A stretch of DNA of 64,000 nt, from assembly GCF_049800915.1 (NCBI RefSeq), contig NZ_JBNAFY010000005.1, positions 292,323 to 356,322 of the forward strand, in the 5' to 3' direction. Positions 17,317 through 25,966 of the stretch are shown piece by piece. The position numbers and the translations under genes are program-made. The DNA comes from Amaricoccus macauensis_A. Lineage in GTDB: Bacteria; Pseudomonadota; Alphaproteobacteria; Rhodobacterales; Rhodobacteraceae. The notes under the pieces were generated by a model. The model had not been told where the DNA came from and made no database searches. It was given only the letters and a program-made list of their open reading frames with translations. The stretch's first letter is position 1, and each line of letters opens with the position of its first letter.

Positions 17317-18319
17317 TGGCGACCCCTCCGACCAGCGCCTCGAACTCCGCCCAGAGCGCACCCACATCGCGCTCATCGGGCGCCTGCCGCGCTGCCAGCG
17401 CCGCCATGGCCCGCTCCAGTGGCAGGCCGGAGAGCTGTGGTGCAGCTTCCATCACCGCCGCCATTTCCTCCGCATTGCCATTACAATGGAGGATCATATC
17501 ACAACCCGCGCCCAGAGCCGCCTCGACACGCGCCCCGAAGGGCCCGGTCAGCGCATGCATCGAGAGATCATCCGTCATGATGAGCCCCCCGAAGCCGATC
17601 TCCTTGCGCATCAGCCGATACATCACCGGCGAAAGCGTGGCCGGACGCTCGGCATCGAAAGCCTCGAAAATCACATGCCCCGTCATCGCCATCGGCAGAT
17701 CGTTCAGCCCGCGAAACGCAGCAAAATCCTGCGCCAGCGCATCGCGGCTGGCCCTTACCACCGGCACCGAGGCATGACTGTCGAGCGGGGCACGCCCCTG
17801 GCCCGGCATATGCTTTATGATCGGCAGCACACCACCCGCCATCAGCCCTTCGGCAACACCGCGACCGATCGCGCAAACCTCTTCCGGATCAGTGCCATAG
17901 CAGCGGTTTCTGATAATCTGGTGCGTTTCCGGTCCGGCCAGGTCGAGCACCGGCGCGCAATTCACGTCGATCCCCACATCGCGCAGCTCGCCGGCTATGA
18001 TCCGGTAGCGCAACGCCATCGCCTGAACCCGCGTGGCAAGATCGGGCAGGCGCGCGCAATCGTCGAGCGCCGGTAGCCATTCGCGCCAATGGGGCCCGCG
18101 CATCCGCGCCACGCGCCCGCCCTCCTGATCGATCAGGATGGGCGCGTCCCGTCCCACCGCCTCCCGCAGATCGCGCGTCAGCGCCCGAACCTGCGCCGGC
18201 GTGTCGATATTGCGGGCAAAGAGGATGAAGCCCCACGGGTCCGTGGAGCGGTAGAAAGCGCGCTCGGCCTCGCTGAGGGATGTCCCCCGGCAGCCGAGAA
18301 TGACCGCCCTTGCGCTCAT
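17309..18319 (-). CDS. nagZ: Beta-N-acetylhexosaminidase NagZ (336 aa)
   Basis: Family GH3 enzyme that removes N-acetylglucosamine from anhydro-muropeptides in cell-wall recycling. Features: LIDQEGGRVARM, KHMPGQGR at residues 169-176, Asp180-Ser181-His182 carrying the acid/base His, and the nucleophile Asp250 in MTDDLSMHA. The KHFPGHG consensus reads KHMPGQG here, so its second His is Gln; the catalytic His182 and Asp250 are intact, so activity is still expected. No signal peptide, in keeping with the cytoplasmic enzyme. It overlaps scpA by eight bases and abuts the SPOR gene. Confidence 0.92.
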   Translation of the reverse strand: MSARAVILGCRGTSLSEAERAFYRSTDPWGFILFARNIDTPAQVRALTRDLREAVGRDAPILIDQEGGRVARMRGPHWREWLPALDDCARLPDLATRVQAMALRYRIIAGELRDVGIDVNCAPVLDLAGPETHQIIRNRCYGTDPEEVCAIGRGVAEGLMAGGVLPIIKHMPGQGRAPLDSHASVPVVRASRDALAQDFAAFRGLNDLPMAMTGHVIFEAFDAERPATLSPVMYRLMRKEIGFGGLIMTDDLSMHALTGPFGARVEAALGAGCDMILHCNGNAEEMAAVMEAAPQLSGLPLERAMAALAARQAPDERDVGALWAEFEALVGGVANA

Positions 18320-19270
18320 TTAGCGGATCGTGACCGGGATGCAGTCGATACTGCGCGCGCGCAGAGACTCGCACAGATCCCGTGTCTGGTCGGTGTTCTG
18401 GAACCCCGCGACCCGCAGGCGGTAGAACACCCGCGCGTTGTTGGTCGCCCGCTCCACGTAGAGGCTCTTCGAGCTGAGCAGATCGCTGTTCGCCGCCACC
18501 AGCCGCCGCCAGGCCTCTCGCGTATTGGCCTCGCTGTCGAAAGCCCCGAGCTGCACCAGTCGCGTGCCCGAAGACACACTCGAGATTTCCTGGATCTGCG
18601 GCGCGGGTGCAGCCTGGGATGCAGACGAGCGAACCGGCGGAGCAATGCCCGCCGCAGCCGTCGCGGCAGGTGCAGGGGCAGAGGCGCGCGCACTCACCCG
18701 AACGAGGTTCGAGGGCCGGCTGAAGGGGCGCGGCCCCGATGGCACGTCGGTCGCGATCTCCTCAACCGGCGCTTCAAGCTCGACCTCGCCGCCCATGTCC
18801 GGCGCGGGTTCCACAAGTGCCACATCCTCGTCCGCATCGGCGGCTCCGAGGGTCGGTTCGAGAGCAGCCTGCTCCACCAGTTCGGCAACGGCCTTGGATT
18901 GGGACGCCTGCGCCAGATCGCGCTGGGGCTTGTCCTCTTCGGTCAGCGAGGCCGCCGCCGGGATCACCACCGCCTCGCGCGGCGCCGGTGCCGGCGTGCC
19001 TTCCAGAACCTTGTTGATCTCCCGGCCCTGGTGCGCGGCCTTGAAACCGCCCGGATCTTCGGGCGCCACGCGGGACGGCCCCTGCATGGCGCGGATGATC
19101 GGAACCTCGGTCGCATCGCGCGTGCCGAGCCGGTAGGCCCAGACACCCATGCTTCCCACGAGACCCAGAAACACCACGGCACTTACGGCACCGCGAAACC
19201 CGGACGGGAGTATTCGATTCGCATCTACGCCGTCACGGCGCGCATAGTCGTCGCTGTACAACTCGTTCAT
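18320..19270 (-). CDS. SPOR domain protein (316 aa)
   Basis: A single-pass inner-membrane protein with a periplasmic SPOR domain that binds denuded peptidoglycan at the division site. Residues about 24-49 are the membrane helix (VSAVVFLGLVGSMGVWAY), followed by a long low-complexity Glu/Pro/Ala linker, and a C-terminal SPOR fold (about 230-316) with VQLGAFDSEANTREAWRRL and YRLRVAGFQNTDQTRDLC. The ATG at 19270 (MNELYSDDYARR) gives a cytoplasmic N-terminus; the upstream extension of eight codons has no better signal. It lies between nagZ and argS, a conserved Rhodobacterales order. Confidence 0.9.
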   Translation of the reverse strand: MNELYSDDYARRDGVDANRILPSGFRGAVSAVVFLGLVGSMGVWAYRLGTRDATEVPIIRAMQGPSRVAPEDPGGFKAAHQGREINKVLEGTPAPAPREAVVIPAAASLTEEDKPQRDLAQASQSKAVAELVEQAALEPTLGAADADEDVALVEPAPDMGGEVELEAPVEEIATDVPSGPRPFSRPSNLVRVSARASAPAPAATAAAGIAPPVRSSASQAAPAPQIQEISSVSSGTRLVQLGAFDSEANTREAWRRLVAANSDLLSSKSLYVERATNNARVFYRLRVAGFQNTDQTRDLCESLRARSIDCIPVTIR

Positions 19271-19345
19271 GGGGCTCTTGCCTGTTATTGGCACACTATA
19301 ACTTGTGTGCTGTTCTGCTCCAACCCCAAAATGGCTACGAATGTC

Positions 19346-21091
19346 TTAACGCATTTCTTCCATCGGGGTCACGCCAAGGATACCAAGCCCGGCCGATATG
19401 ACAACCGCTGTTGCACGTACGAGCGCAAGTCGCGCTCGGGTAACCTCCGGCGCATCCTCTCGCACGAACCGCAGTTCCGCATCGAGCTTGCCCTGATGCT
19501 GCAGCCCGTGGAATTCCGACGCCAGATCATAAAGATAGAAGGCGATCCTGTGCGGTTCGTGATGGGTCGCCGCGATTTCGACCTGACGGGGCCATTCGGC
19601 AATCTTCTGGGCCAGCTTCAGCTCTCCCGCGGTGCCGAGCGGTGTGAGGTCCACCCCCGCAAGGGCTTCATCTTCCAGCGAAATTCCCACTTCAGCCGCC
19701 CGTGCCGCGACCGAGAACGCCCGCGCATGCGCATATTGCACATAGAAAACCGGATTGTCCTTCGACTGTTCGAGAACCTTATCGAAATCAAATTCGAGCG
19801 GCGCGTCATTCTTGCGCGTGAGCATCACGAACCGCGTCACGTCGGGGCCCACCTGCTCCACCACATCACGCAGCGTCACGAAGGTTCCGGCCCGCTTCGA
19901 CATCTTGAAAGGCTCGCCGCCCTTGTAGAGCTTCACCAGCTGGCAGAGCTTGATGTCGAGCGGCACCTTGCCTTCGCTCAGAGCCGCCACTGCCGATTTC
20001 ATCCGCTTGACATATCCGCCGTGATCCGCGCCGAAAACGTCGATCAACTGGGCGAACCCGCGGGTCACCTTGTCGTAGTGATAAGCGATGTCGGGCGCGA
20101 AATAGGTCCAGGCCCCGTCGGATTTCTTCAGCGGCCGATCCACGTCGTCGCCATATTCCGTCGAGCGGAACAGCGTCTGGGGCCGCGGCTCCCAATCCTC
20201 GGGCTTCTTGCCCTTTGGCGGCTCCAGCACGCCGGTGTAGATCAGCCCGCGCGCCTCGAGCGCCGCAAGAGCCTCCTCGATCCGCCCGGTGCCGTAGAGC
20301 GCCTTCTCGGAGAAGAACACATCCATCTTCACGCCGAGAAGCGCGAGATCGTCGCGGATCATGTCCATCATCATGCCCGTGGCGAGGGTGCGCACATCCT
20401 CGAGCCAGACCTCCTCGGGCTTGTCGATCAGGCTCGGCCCATATTTCTCCTTGAGCGCCTCGCCCACCGGGATCAGGTAGTCGCCGGGATAGAGCCCCTC
20501 CGCAATCGCGGGCTCCAGCCCGTTGGCCTCCCGGTAGCGCTCGTATGCGGAACGCGCGAGCACATCGACCTGCGCCCCGCCATCGTTGATGTAGTATTCG
20601 CGGGTCACGTCATAGCCCGCGAAATCCAGGAGGCTCGCCAGCGCATCGCCAAACACCGCCCCGCGGGTATGGCCCACATGCATCGGCCCCGTGGGGTTGG
20701 CGGAAACGAACTCGACGTTGATCTTCTCCGACCCGCCAAGAGCGGAGCGTCCGAAATCCCGCCCGGCATTCAGCACCGCCGGAAGCACCGCAAACCACCG
20801 CGCCGAATCGAGCCGCAAATTGAGAAATCCGGGGCCGGCCACTTCTGCCAGCGCAATGCCCGGTGCGCTGCGCAGGCGCTCCGCGAGCGCCTCGGCTATG
20901 TCGCGCGGCTTCATCTTCGCGGGCTTGGCCAGCACCATCGCCGCGTTGGTGGCCATGTCCCCATGGGCCGGATCGCGCGGCGGCTCCACCGTCACCGCCT
21001 TCAGTTCGAGCCCTGCGGGCAGCGTTCCCGCGTCCACGAGTTCCCCGATCCCGTTCAGGACGAGCGCCTTCACCTCTGCGAACAGATCCAT
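19346..21091 (-). CDS. argS: Arginyl-tRNA synthetase (581 aa)
   Basis: Class I synthetase charging tRNA-Arg. The HIGH motif is HVGH at residues 138-141 in NPTGPMHVGHTRGAVFGDAL; the KMSKS-like loop is FKMSKRAGTFVTL. The C-terminal anticodon-binding domain is present (ALVRATAVVISAGLGILGVTP). I set the start at ATG 21091 with GGAG nine bases upstream; a GTG two codons earlier is possible. The SPOR gene follows 75 bp downstream. The dGTPase gene that usually precedes argS in this order is not here. Confidence 0.95.
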   Translation of the reverse strand: MDLFAEVKALVLNGIGELVDAGTLPAGLELKAVTVEPPRDPAHGDMATNAAMVLAKPAKMKPRDIAEALAERLRSAPGIALAEVAGPGFLNLRLDSARWFAVLPAVLNAGRDFGRSALGGSEKINVEFVSANPTGPMHVGHTRGAVFGDALASLLDFAGYDVTREYYINDGGAQVDVLARSAYERYREANGLEPAIAEGLYPGDYLIPVGEALKEKYGPSLIDKPEEVWLEDVRTLATGMMMDMIRDDLALLGVKMDVFFSEKALYGTGRIEEALAALEARGLIYTGVLEPPKGKKPEDWEPRPQTLFRSTEYGDDVDRPLKKSDGAWTYFAPDIAYHYDKVTRGFAQLIDVFGADHGGYVKRMKSAVAALSEGKVPLDIKLCQLVKLYKGGEPFKMSKRAGTFVTLRDVVEQVGPDVTRFVMLTRKNDAPLEFDFDKVLEQSKDNPVFYVQYAHARAFSVAARAAEVGISLEDEALAGVDLTPLGTAGELKLAQKIAEWPRQVEIAATHHEPHRIAFYLYDLASEFHGLQHQGKLDAELRFVREDAPEVTRARLALVRATAVVISAGLGILGVTPMEEMR

Positions 21092-21097
21092 CGCCAC

Positions 21098-21440
21098 TTT
21101 CTCCGTCTGGGCCCGGCAGGCGGCTTCCTTCGCGAAGCTCTCGCCCGGCGGGCCGAATCCTCTCTGCGGCGCGCCGGGAAAATCCGTCCCGTCCGCGACC
21201 CGCTGCAGGGCGTGCTGTTAGAGCAAAACCGGCACGGATGGAATCACCTTCTGAATGCAGCCCCGCAACCGATCGCCGAACCGTCCTGCCGCTCCGAAAA
21301 GGACAACCACCTGCACACGACGGAGGCAGGGCGCGCATCAGTCATGCGCAATTCTCCGTGCAAGGCCTTTACCTTTCCCCCAAATCGGCGCTTCAATCAT
21401 CTCTGTCGGAGCCAGATGTCACGGGGGTGATCGCCACGCC
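21098..21440. other. Intergenic region, nothing recognised
   Basis: A 343-bp gap between the divergent argS and winged-helix/RMF-like genes. It should hold promoters for both. I see no convincing box pair, RNA structure or small gene. Short open frames here have no family features. Confidence 0.5.
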
Positions 21441-21950
21441 ATGAAAACCGTTTTCGTTGAAAACCCGCTGCTGAACTCACCCCACCTCATCGGTCTCATC
21501 CTGCGCGGCGCCGCCAAGGGCAAGGGCTCGCTCGAGGCCTGCCTGTCCCGCCTCGGCGAGGTCTTCACCCAGTCCAGGGAAGACACTCCACTCGACATGG
21601 ACGAGGCACGCACCCGGTTCGAGCGCCTGATCCGACATCTGGAAAAGGCGAAGCTGATCGAGGGCGATGCGTCGCACTTCACGATCACCGAACGCGGTCG
21701 CAATGCACTCACCGAGTCGCCCAACGGGTTCGCCACCGCCGATCTCATGGCCTATCCCGAATACGCGATCTTCGTGCGCAACGAGGCCCGCAGCCACGCA
21801 ACCTCGGACCCCCATGCCTCGGCCTTCGACCTCGGATCGGATGCCTTCCGCAAAGGCATGAGCCGCAGCGACAACCCCTACAATCCCGACAGCGCCGACC
21901 ACCTCGCCTGGCAGAACGGCTGGTCCAGCGCGCTCTCGCTCAACCACTGA
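21441..21950 (+). CDS. Winged-helix protein with C-terminal RMF/CrpP-like domain (169 aa)
   Basis: No known gene name. Residues 1-97 look like a winged helix (LEACLSRLGEVF, then TRFERLIRHLEKAKLIEGD and the wing HFTITERGRNALT). Residues about 125-168 show the ribosome modulation factor pattern: a Gly-xx-Ala-xxx-Gly helix (LGSDAFRKGMSR), NPY (145-147), and Trp157-xx-GW before a final helix. In E. coli RMF the same spacing leads to CPY and W-xx-GW. The fusion suggests a nucleic-acid or ribosome-associated regulator, but function is inferred from fold alone. The start at 21441 is preceded by GGGGGTGA. Confidence 0.7.
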   Translation: MKTVFVENPLLNSPHLIGLILRGAAKGKGSLEACLSRLGEVFTQSREDTPLDMDEARTRFERLIRHLEKAKLIEGDASHFTITERGRNALTESPNGFATADLMAYPEYAIFVRNEARSHATSDPHASAFDLGSDAFRKGMSRSDNPYNPDSADHLAWQNGWSSALSLNH

Positions 21951-22006
21951 CGCGCATCTTGGTGCGATTGCTCGCATCACGGACTAGTCATAACGGATGG
22001 CCGCGC

Positions 22007-22036
22007 TTAAGGTTTCGGTAACATTCAGTTTACCGA
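22007..22036 (+). promoter_or_regulatory. CtrA-like half-site and inverted repeat
   Basis: TTAA-N7-GTAA (22007-22021) differs by one base from the alphaproteobacterial CtrA consensus TTAA-N7-TTAA. It overlaps a 7-bp inverted repeat, TCGGTAA/TTACCGA (22015-22021 and 22030-22036, 8-bp spacer), 34 bp before the membrane protein/HlyD operon. Either could be the operator. Confidence 0.35.
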
Positions 22037-22069
22037 TTCTTCAGGCCGCAGCCACCAGACGGAACCAAC

Positions 22070-22417
22070 ATGAGCACCACCGAGACGCAAACTGCGGCGC
22101 CGGACCCGGCGCCCCTGTCCTGGGTCGATCCCGGCACCACCGACACCTTCGCTATCTACGGGCTGATCGCGCTCCTTCTCGTTGTCTTTCTCGTGATCTA
22201 CCTCTACGCGGTGTTCGACCGCTACGCCGAGCGCAAGGGCGAGCTGAGCCCGCTGCGAACGACCGTGCCAACCATGCTCACCGTGGGTCTCGCCTATGAC
22301 CTGCTGCCGCCGCTCGAAGGCGTCAGCATCTTCCTGCCCCTGTCGCTGATCGCCGCGGCGGCGGCGCGCGACCTCGTGCTCTGGATGGCCGAATCGCGGA
22401 GGACCTCCGGTGATTGA
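22070..22417 (+). CDS. Small two-helix membrane protein paired with HlyD adaptor (115 aa)
   Basis: Two hydrophobic segments, about residues 27-49 (GLIALLLVVFLVIYLYAVF) and 83-105 (GVSIFLPLSLIAAAAARDLVLW), joined by a polar loop with RYAERKGEL. It resembles the small inner-membrane partner that accompanies YibH-type membrane-fusion proteins. It overlaps the HlyD gene by eight bases, so the two products are probably made together. Function unknown. Confidence 0.75.
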   Translation: MSTTETQTAAPDPAPLSWVDPGTTDTFAIYGLIALLLVVFLVIYLYAVFDRYAERKGELSPLRTTVPTMLTVGLAYDLLPPLEGVSIFLPLSLIAAAAARDLVLWMAESRRTSGD

Positions 22418-23621
22418 GCTTCTCCTCACCAGCTTCCCGCTCATCGTCCGCATCCTCTGGCTGCGATTCCGCAAGAAGGCGATCACAGTCTACAATGTCC
22501 ACCGGGCGGTCTTCGTCTGGTTCCTGCTGTTTCTCGCCCTGATCTTCACCATCGAATACTACCACCCCGACACCCATTCCGGGATCGTGCCCTTTCGCAT
22601 CGTGCCCATCGTGGCCGAGCGCAGCGGCACCGTCACCAGCCTGCACGTGACCGCGGGCCAGCGGGTCGAGCCCGGCGACCTGCTCTTCACCGTGGACAAT
22701 TCCAGCGAAGCGGCCGCCGTTGCCGTGGCCCAGAGCCGGGTCGACGAGGCCCGCGAACAGGTCCAGGTGGCGATGCTCCAGGTCGAGGCGGCGGAATACG
22801 CCGTGGCACTGGCCGAAGCCCAGCTCGACGACGCCAATATCGACCTCGACGACGAGGAGCAGCTCCGCGCCGAAAACTCACCCGCCTTCGCCCAGGACCG
22901 CTACCAACGCACGCTCGACATCCAGCGCGAGCGCACCGCCCAACTCGGACAGGCCCGGACAGCCCTCGCCACCGCCGAGCTCGAAGCCCAGCAGGTCGCT
23001 CCCACGGCACTCCTGACCGCCGAGGCGACCCTGCGTGAGAAGCAGGTCGAACTGGAAAAGACCCGCATTCTCGCACCGGTCTCGGGCCGCGTGGAGCAGG
23101 TCACGCTCAATGTGGGCGACCGCGCCGCCCAGATCGCGCTTCGCCCCGCCATGGTCATCGTGCCCGACCGCGAGGAGGACGACCCGGCCGAGATCGTCGC
23201 GGGCTTCACCCAGGTCAACCGCTCGGTCCTGCATGTGGGGATGCCCGCCGAGGTCGCCTGCCAGAGCAACATCAACAACGGAATGCACAATTCCGTCCTG
23301 CCCGCGCGCGTGGTCCGTATCCAGGATTCGATCGCCACCGGCCAGATCGTCCCCACCGGCACGCTGATCCAGCCCTCCGAGCGCATGGGTAAGGGTGATG
23401 TCGTGGTCCACCTGCGGCTCGAACACCCCGAGCAGCAGGACCTCCTCGTGAACGGCAGCCGCTGCCTCGTGCAGGCCTACACGACCAAAATTCGGGGTGG
23501 CCTCGCCGACACCGCACTGGGCGAGGTGATCGAGGCCTGGGCGCTCGAAAAGGCCATCATCATGCGTATGAAGGTCTGGGTCATGCTCGCAACCGGCGCA
23601 GGCCTCGGCGGGGAGGGCTGA
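22410..23621 (+). CDS. HlyD-family membrane fusion protein (403 aa)
   Basis: One N-terminal membrane anchor (about residues 32-50, FVWFLLFLALIFTIEYY), then a split biotinyl-lipoyl domain (VAERSGTVTSLHVTAGQRVEPGDLLFTVD), a long coiled-coil hairpin (about 105-200, Glu/Ala/Gln-rich) and the returning lipoyl half EKTRILAPVSGRVEQVTLNVGDRA. This is the architecture of EmrA/YibH adaptors. No ABC, MFS or RND transporter is next to it. Its small partner gene suggests a YibIH-like two-component unit. Substrate unknown. Confidence 0.88.
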   Translation: MIELLLTSFPLIVRILWLRFRKKAITVYNVHRAVFVWFLLFLALIFTIEYYHPDTHSGIVPFRIVPIVAERSGTVTSLHVTAGQRVEPGDLLFTVDNSSEAAAVAVAQSRVDEAREQVQVAMLQVEAAEYAVALAEAQLDDANIDLDDEEQLRAENSPAFAQDRYQRTLDIQRERTAQLGQARTALATAELEAQQVAPTALLTAEATLREKQVELEKTRILAPVSGRVEQVTLNVGDRAAQIALRPAMVIVPDREEDDPAEIVAGFTQVNRSVLHVGMPAEVACQSNINNGMHNSVLPARVVRIQDSIATGQIVPTGTLIQPSERMGKGDVVVHLRLEHPEQQDLLVNGSRCLVQAYTTKIRGGLADTALGEVIEAWALEKAIIMRMKVWVMLATGAGLGGEG

Positions 23622-23651
23622 CCCCTCCCGCCCGGCGGGGCCGACCTCGCG

Positions 23652-24971
23652 TCAGCCCTGCCCCTGCTGCCGCAGAAGTGGCATCAGATCTCCCATGTCC
23701 GGGCCATGTGCGCGGCCTGTCAGGGCCTTTCTCAGCGGCATGAAGAGCGCGCGCCCCTTCCGGCCCGTCTCCGCCTTCACCGCATCGGTCCAGGCCTTCC
23801 AGGTGCCGGGCCCCCAGGGCCGCTCGGGCAGCATCTCAAGCGCCCGGGCCACGAAATCCGCATCCTCGTCCGCGATCTCGGGGGCTACCTCGCCCGTGCA
23901 GATCCGCCACCACTCCGCGATCTCGGCCCGCGTCGCGACATTGCCCGAAATCGCCGCCCAGAACTCGACCGCCTGATCGTCGGGCACGCCGATGGCCGCG
24001 AGATCACCCGCCACCGCCTCCAGTGGCACCCCGTGGAGGAACCTCGCACTCAGGGGCCCGAGATCATCGGGATTGAACTTCGTGGGCGCCGCCCCGAAAC
24101 TGCCGATCTCGAAGCCCTCGGCCAGCGCCCCGAGATCCTGGCGCAGTTCCACCGGATCGCTGGACCCGAGCCGCGCAAGCAGCGACAGGAGCGCCATGGG
24201 CTCCACACCCTGCGCGCGCAGATCCCGAAGGGCGAGCGTGCCGAGCCGCTTCGAGAGCGCCTCTCCCCCGGCACCCGTCAGCAGCGAATGATGCGCGAAT
24301 CGCGGCGGCTCTCCGCCCAGCGCCTGGATGATCTGGATCTGTGTCGCGGTGTTCGTGACATGATCGGAGCCGCGCACGATATCCGTGACCTCCATCTCCA
24401 TGTCGTCGACGACGCTCGCCAGCGTGTAGAGCACCTGCCCGTCGCCACGGATCAGCACCGGGTCCGAAACGCTCGCGGCATCGATGGACACCTCGCCCAG
24501 AATGCCATCCGCCCAGACGATCCGCTCCCGATCGAGCTTGAAGCGCCAATGCGGGGTGCGCTCGGTCCGAAGCCGCTTCCTGTCAGCTTCGGGCAGGTTC
24601 AGCGCCGCGCGGTCGTAAACCGGCGGTTTTCCGGCCGCGAGCTGCGTGCGCCGCTTGAGTTCAAGCTCTGCCGGCGTCTCGAAACACTCGTAGAGCCGCC
24701 CGCTCTTGCGCAGCGCGTCCGCGGCAGCGGCATAGCGGTCGAGCCGCTCGGACTGGTGGAACACCGCATCCCAGCCGAGCCCGAGCCACTCGAGATCCTC
24801 GGCAATGGCGTCGGCATATTCCTTTTTCGACCGTTCCGGATCGGTATCGTCGAGCCGAAGCAGGAATCGCCCGCCCGCCTTGCGCGCGATGAGCCAGTTC
24901 ATCAGCGCCGTGCGCAGGTTCCCCACATGCAGATAGCCCGTCGGCGAGGGCGCAAATCGCGTCGTAACCAT
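23652..24971 (-). CDS. gltX: Glutamyl-tRNA synthetase (439 aa)
   Basis: Class I synthetase. The HIGH motif is HVGN at residues 15-18 in APSPTGYLHVGNLRTAL, and the KMSKS loop is EALSKRLGTLAL. RLDDTDPERSKKEY is the glutamate-binding region. The zinc-site cysteines of the E. coli type are absent. Alphaproteobacteria usually have two gltX copies, one sometimes misacylating tRNA-Gln; only this copy is in view and its specificity cannot be told here. Monocistronic by context, divergent from the zincin gene. Confidence 0.94.
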   Translation of the reverse strand: MVTTRFAPSPTGYLHVGNLRTALMNWLIARKAGGRFLLRLDDTDPERSKKEYADAIAEDLEWLGLGWDAVFHQSERLDRYAAAADALRKSGRLYECFETPAELELKRRTQLAAGKPPVYDRAALNLPEADRKRLRTERTPHWRFKLDRERIVWADGILGEVSIDAASVSDPVLIRGDGQVLYTLASVVDDMEMEVTDIVRGSDHVTNTATQIQIIQALGGEPPRFAHHSLLTGAGGEALSKRLGTLALRDLRAQGVEPMALLSLLARLGSSDPVELRQDLGALAEGFEIGSFGAAPTKFNPDDLGPLSARFLHGVPLEAVAGDLAAIGVPDDQAVEFWAAISGNVATRAEIAEWWRICTGEVAPEIADEDADFVARALEMLPERPWGPGTWKAWTDAVKAETGRKGRALFMPLRKALTGRAHGPDMGDLMPLLRQQGQG

Positions 24972-25092
24972 GGAAATCTCCTTCGAGATGTGTCCTTAAT
25001 GCCTCCCAGCCGCCGCCAAAAGCCCCTCATTCGTGGACCGGGGCGTTTCCAACCGGAGATCCCGTCGGACCGATGCCTGGAGGACCTGCGAA

Positions 25093-25503
25093 TTGATCCC
25101 CGAACGCCTCACCCGTCCCGCCCCCTCGCTCGAGGATTTCGAGGCCATGGCCGAATGGGCCTACCTCAACCTGCCGCCTGCGGTCCGCAAGGCCTGCGAG
25201 GGGCTGGCGATCCGCGTGGAGGATTTCGCCGACGAGGGCATGCTGGTCGAACTCGGCATCGAGGATCCGTTCGAGCTTACCGGCCTCTTCGAAGGCGAAC
25301 CCGCCACGGAAAAATCGGTGATGTCCCAGCCGTTGCAGCCGAATATCGTCTGGCTCTTCCGCCGCCCGATCCTCGAGGAATGGGCCATGCGCGGCGATGT
25401 GGGCCTCGACCGGCTCGTCTCCCATGTCCTCGTCCATGAAATCGCCCATCAGCTCGGCTGGTCGGACGACGACATCATGGCCGTGGATGACTGGACGCAA
25501 TGA
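25093..25503 (+). CDS. Metallopeptidase (zincin-like, DUF1025-type, 136 aa)
   Basis: A small cytoplasmic zincin of the type often annotated as metallopeptidase family protein. The zinc motif HExxH is at VLVHEIAHQLGWSDDDI, and FADEGMLVELGIEDPFELTGLFEG is the family's conserved middle. I chose the TTG at 25093, nine bases after a clean GGAGG; the GTG at 25033 extends 20 residues without a good ribosome-binding site, and an ATG at 25147 would cut into the domain. It overlaps the next gene by ATGA, so the two are coupled. Substrate unknown. Confidence 0.8.
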   Translation: MIPERLTRPAPSLEDFEAMAEWAYLNLPPAVRKACEGLAIRVEDFADEGMLVELGIEDPFELTGLFEGEPATEKSVMSQPLQPNIVWLFRRPILEEWAMRGDVGLDRLVSHVLVHEIAHQLGWSDDDIMAVDDWTQ

Positions 25504-25925
25504 TCCGCGCCCTCCTTTCGGTCTTGCTCCTCGCCGCGCTCGCCCCGGTCGAAACACGCGCGCTTGATGCGACGCGGGCAGGCGTTCTTTCCGGGGAGGA
25601 ATTCGAGGAATTTGCTGAAGGTCAGACCCTGCGCTTCGAGCAGAACGGCCGCTTCTTCGGCGCCGAACAGTTCTTCTCCGGCCGCCGCTCGCTCTGGCAG
25701 TATTCCGACGGCACCTGCGAATACGGACAGTGGTACGAGGCCAACGGCCTGATCTGCTTCACCTACGAATCCTCGCCCGATCCGCAATGCTGGCGTGTGC
25801 TCCAGTATGGCAACGGCCTCGCCGTCCAGCTCTTCATGAACGGCACGCCCACCGGCAGCGTCGCCACCCTCACCAGCCGCGACAGCGATCCGCTACCCTG
25901 CCCCGGTCCGCGCGTGGGAAGCTGA
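25500..25925 (+). CDS. Small secreted protein of unknown function (141 aa)
   Basis: A Sec signal peptide (MIRALLSVLLLAALAPVETRA) is followed by about 120 residues with two cysteine pairs (CEYGQWYEANGLICF and QCWRVL/PCPGP), suited to disulfides in the periplasm. The repeated pattern RFEQNGRFFGAEQFFSGRRSLW and YSDGTCEYGQW suggests a small beta-rich fold seen in other Roseobacter hypothetical proteins, but I do not recognise a named domain. It overlaps the zincin gene by four bases. Confidence 0.7.
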   Translation: MIRALLSVLLLAALAPVETRALDATRAGVLSGEEFEEFAEGQTLRFEQNGRFFGAEQFFSGRRSLWQYSDGTCEYGQWYEANGLICFTYESSPDPQCWRVLQYGNGLAVQLFMNGTPTGSVATLTSRDSDPLPCPGPRVGS

Positions 25926-25966
25926 GAACGCCGGAGCCTGCGCGGCGCACGCCCATGCGGCGTGGC

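Noticed and set aside
18089..21430. 1113-aa open frame on the plus strand
   Set aside because: Antisense to nagZ, the SPOR gene and argS; the translated sequence is Arg/His/Leu-rich and domain-free.
22410..23621. HlyD protein as exporter of the RTX protein
   Set aside because: It lies 17 kb from the RTX gene, has a YibH-like partner and no ABC transporter; type I secretion sets are normally linked.
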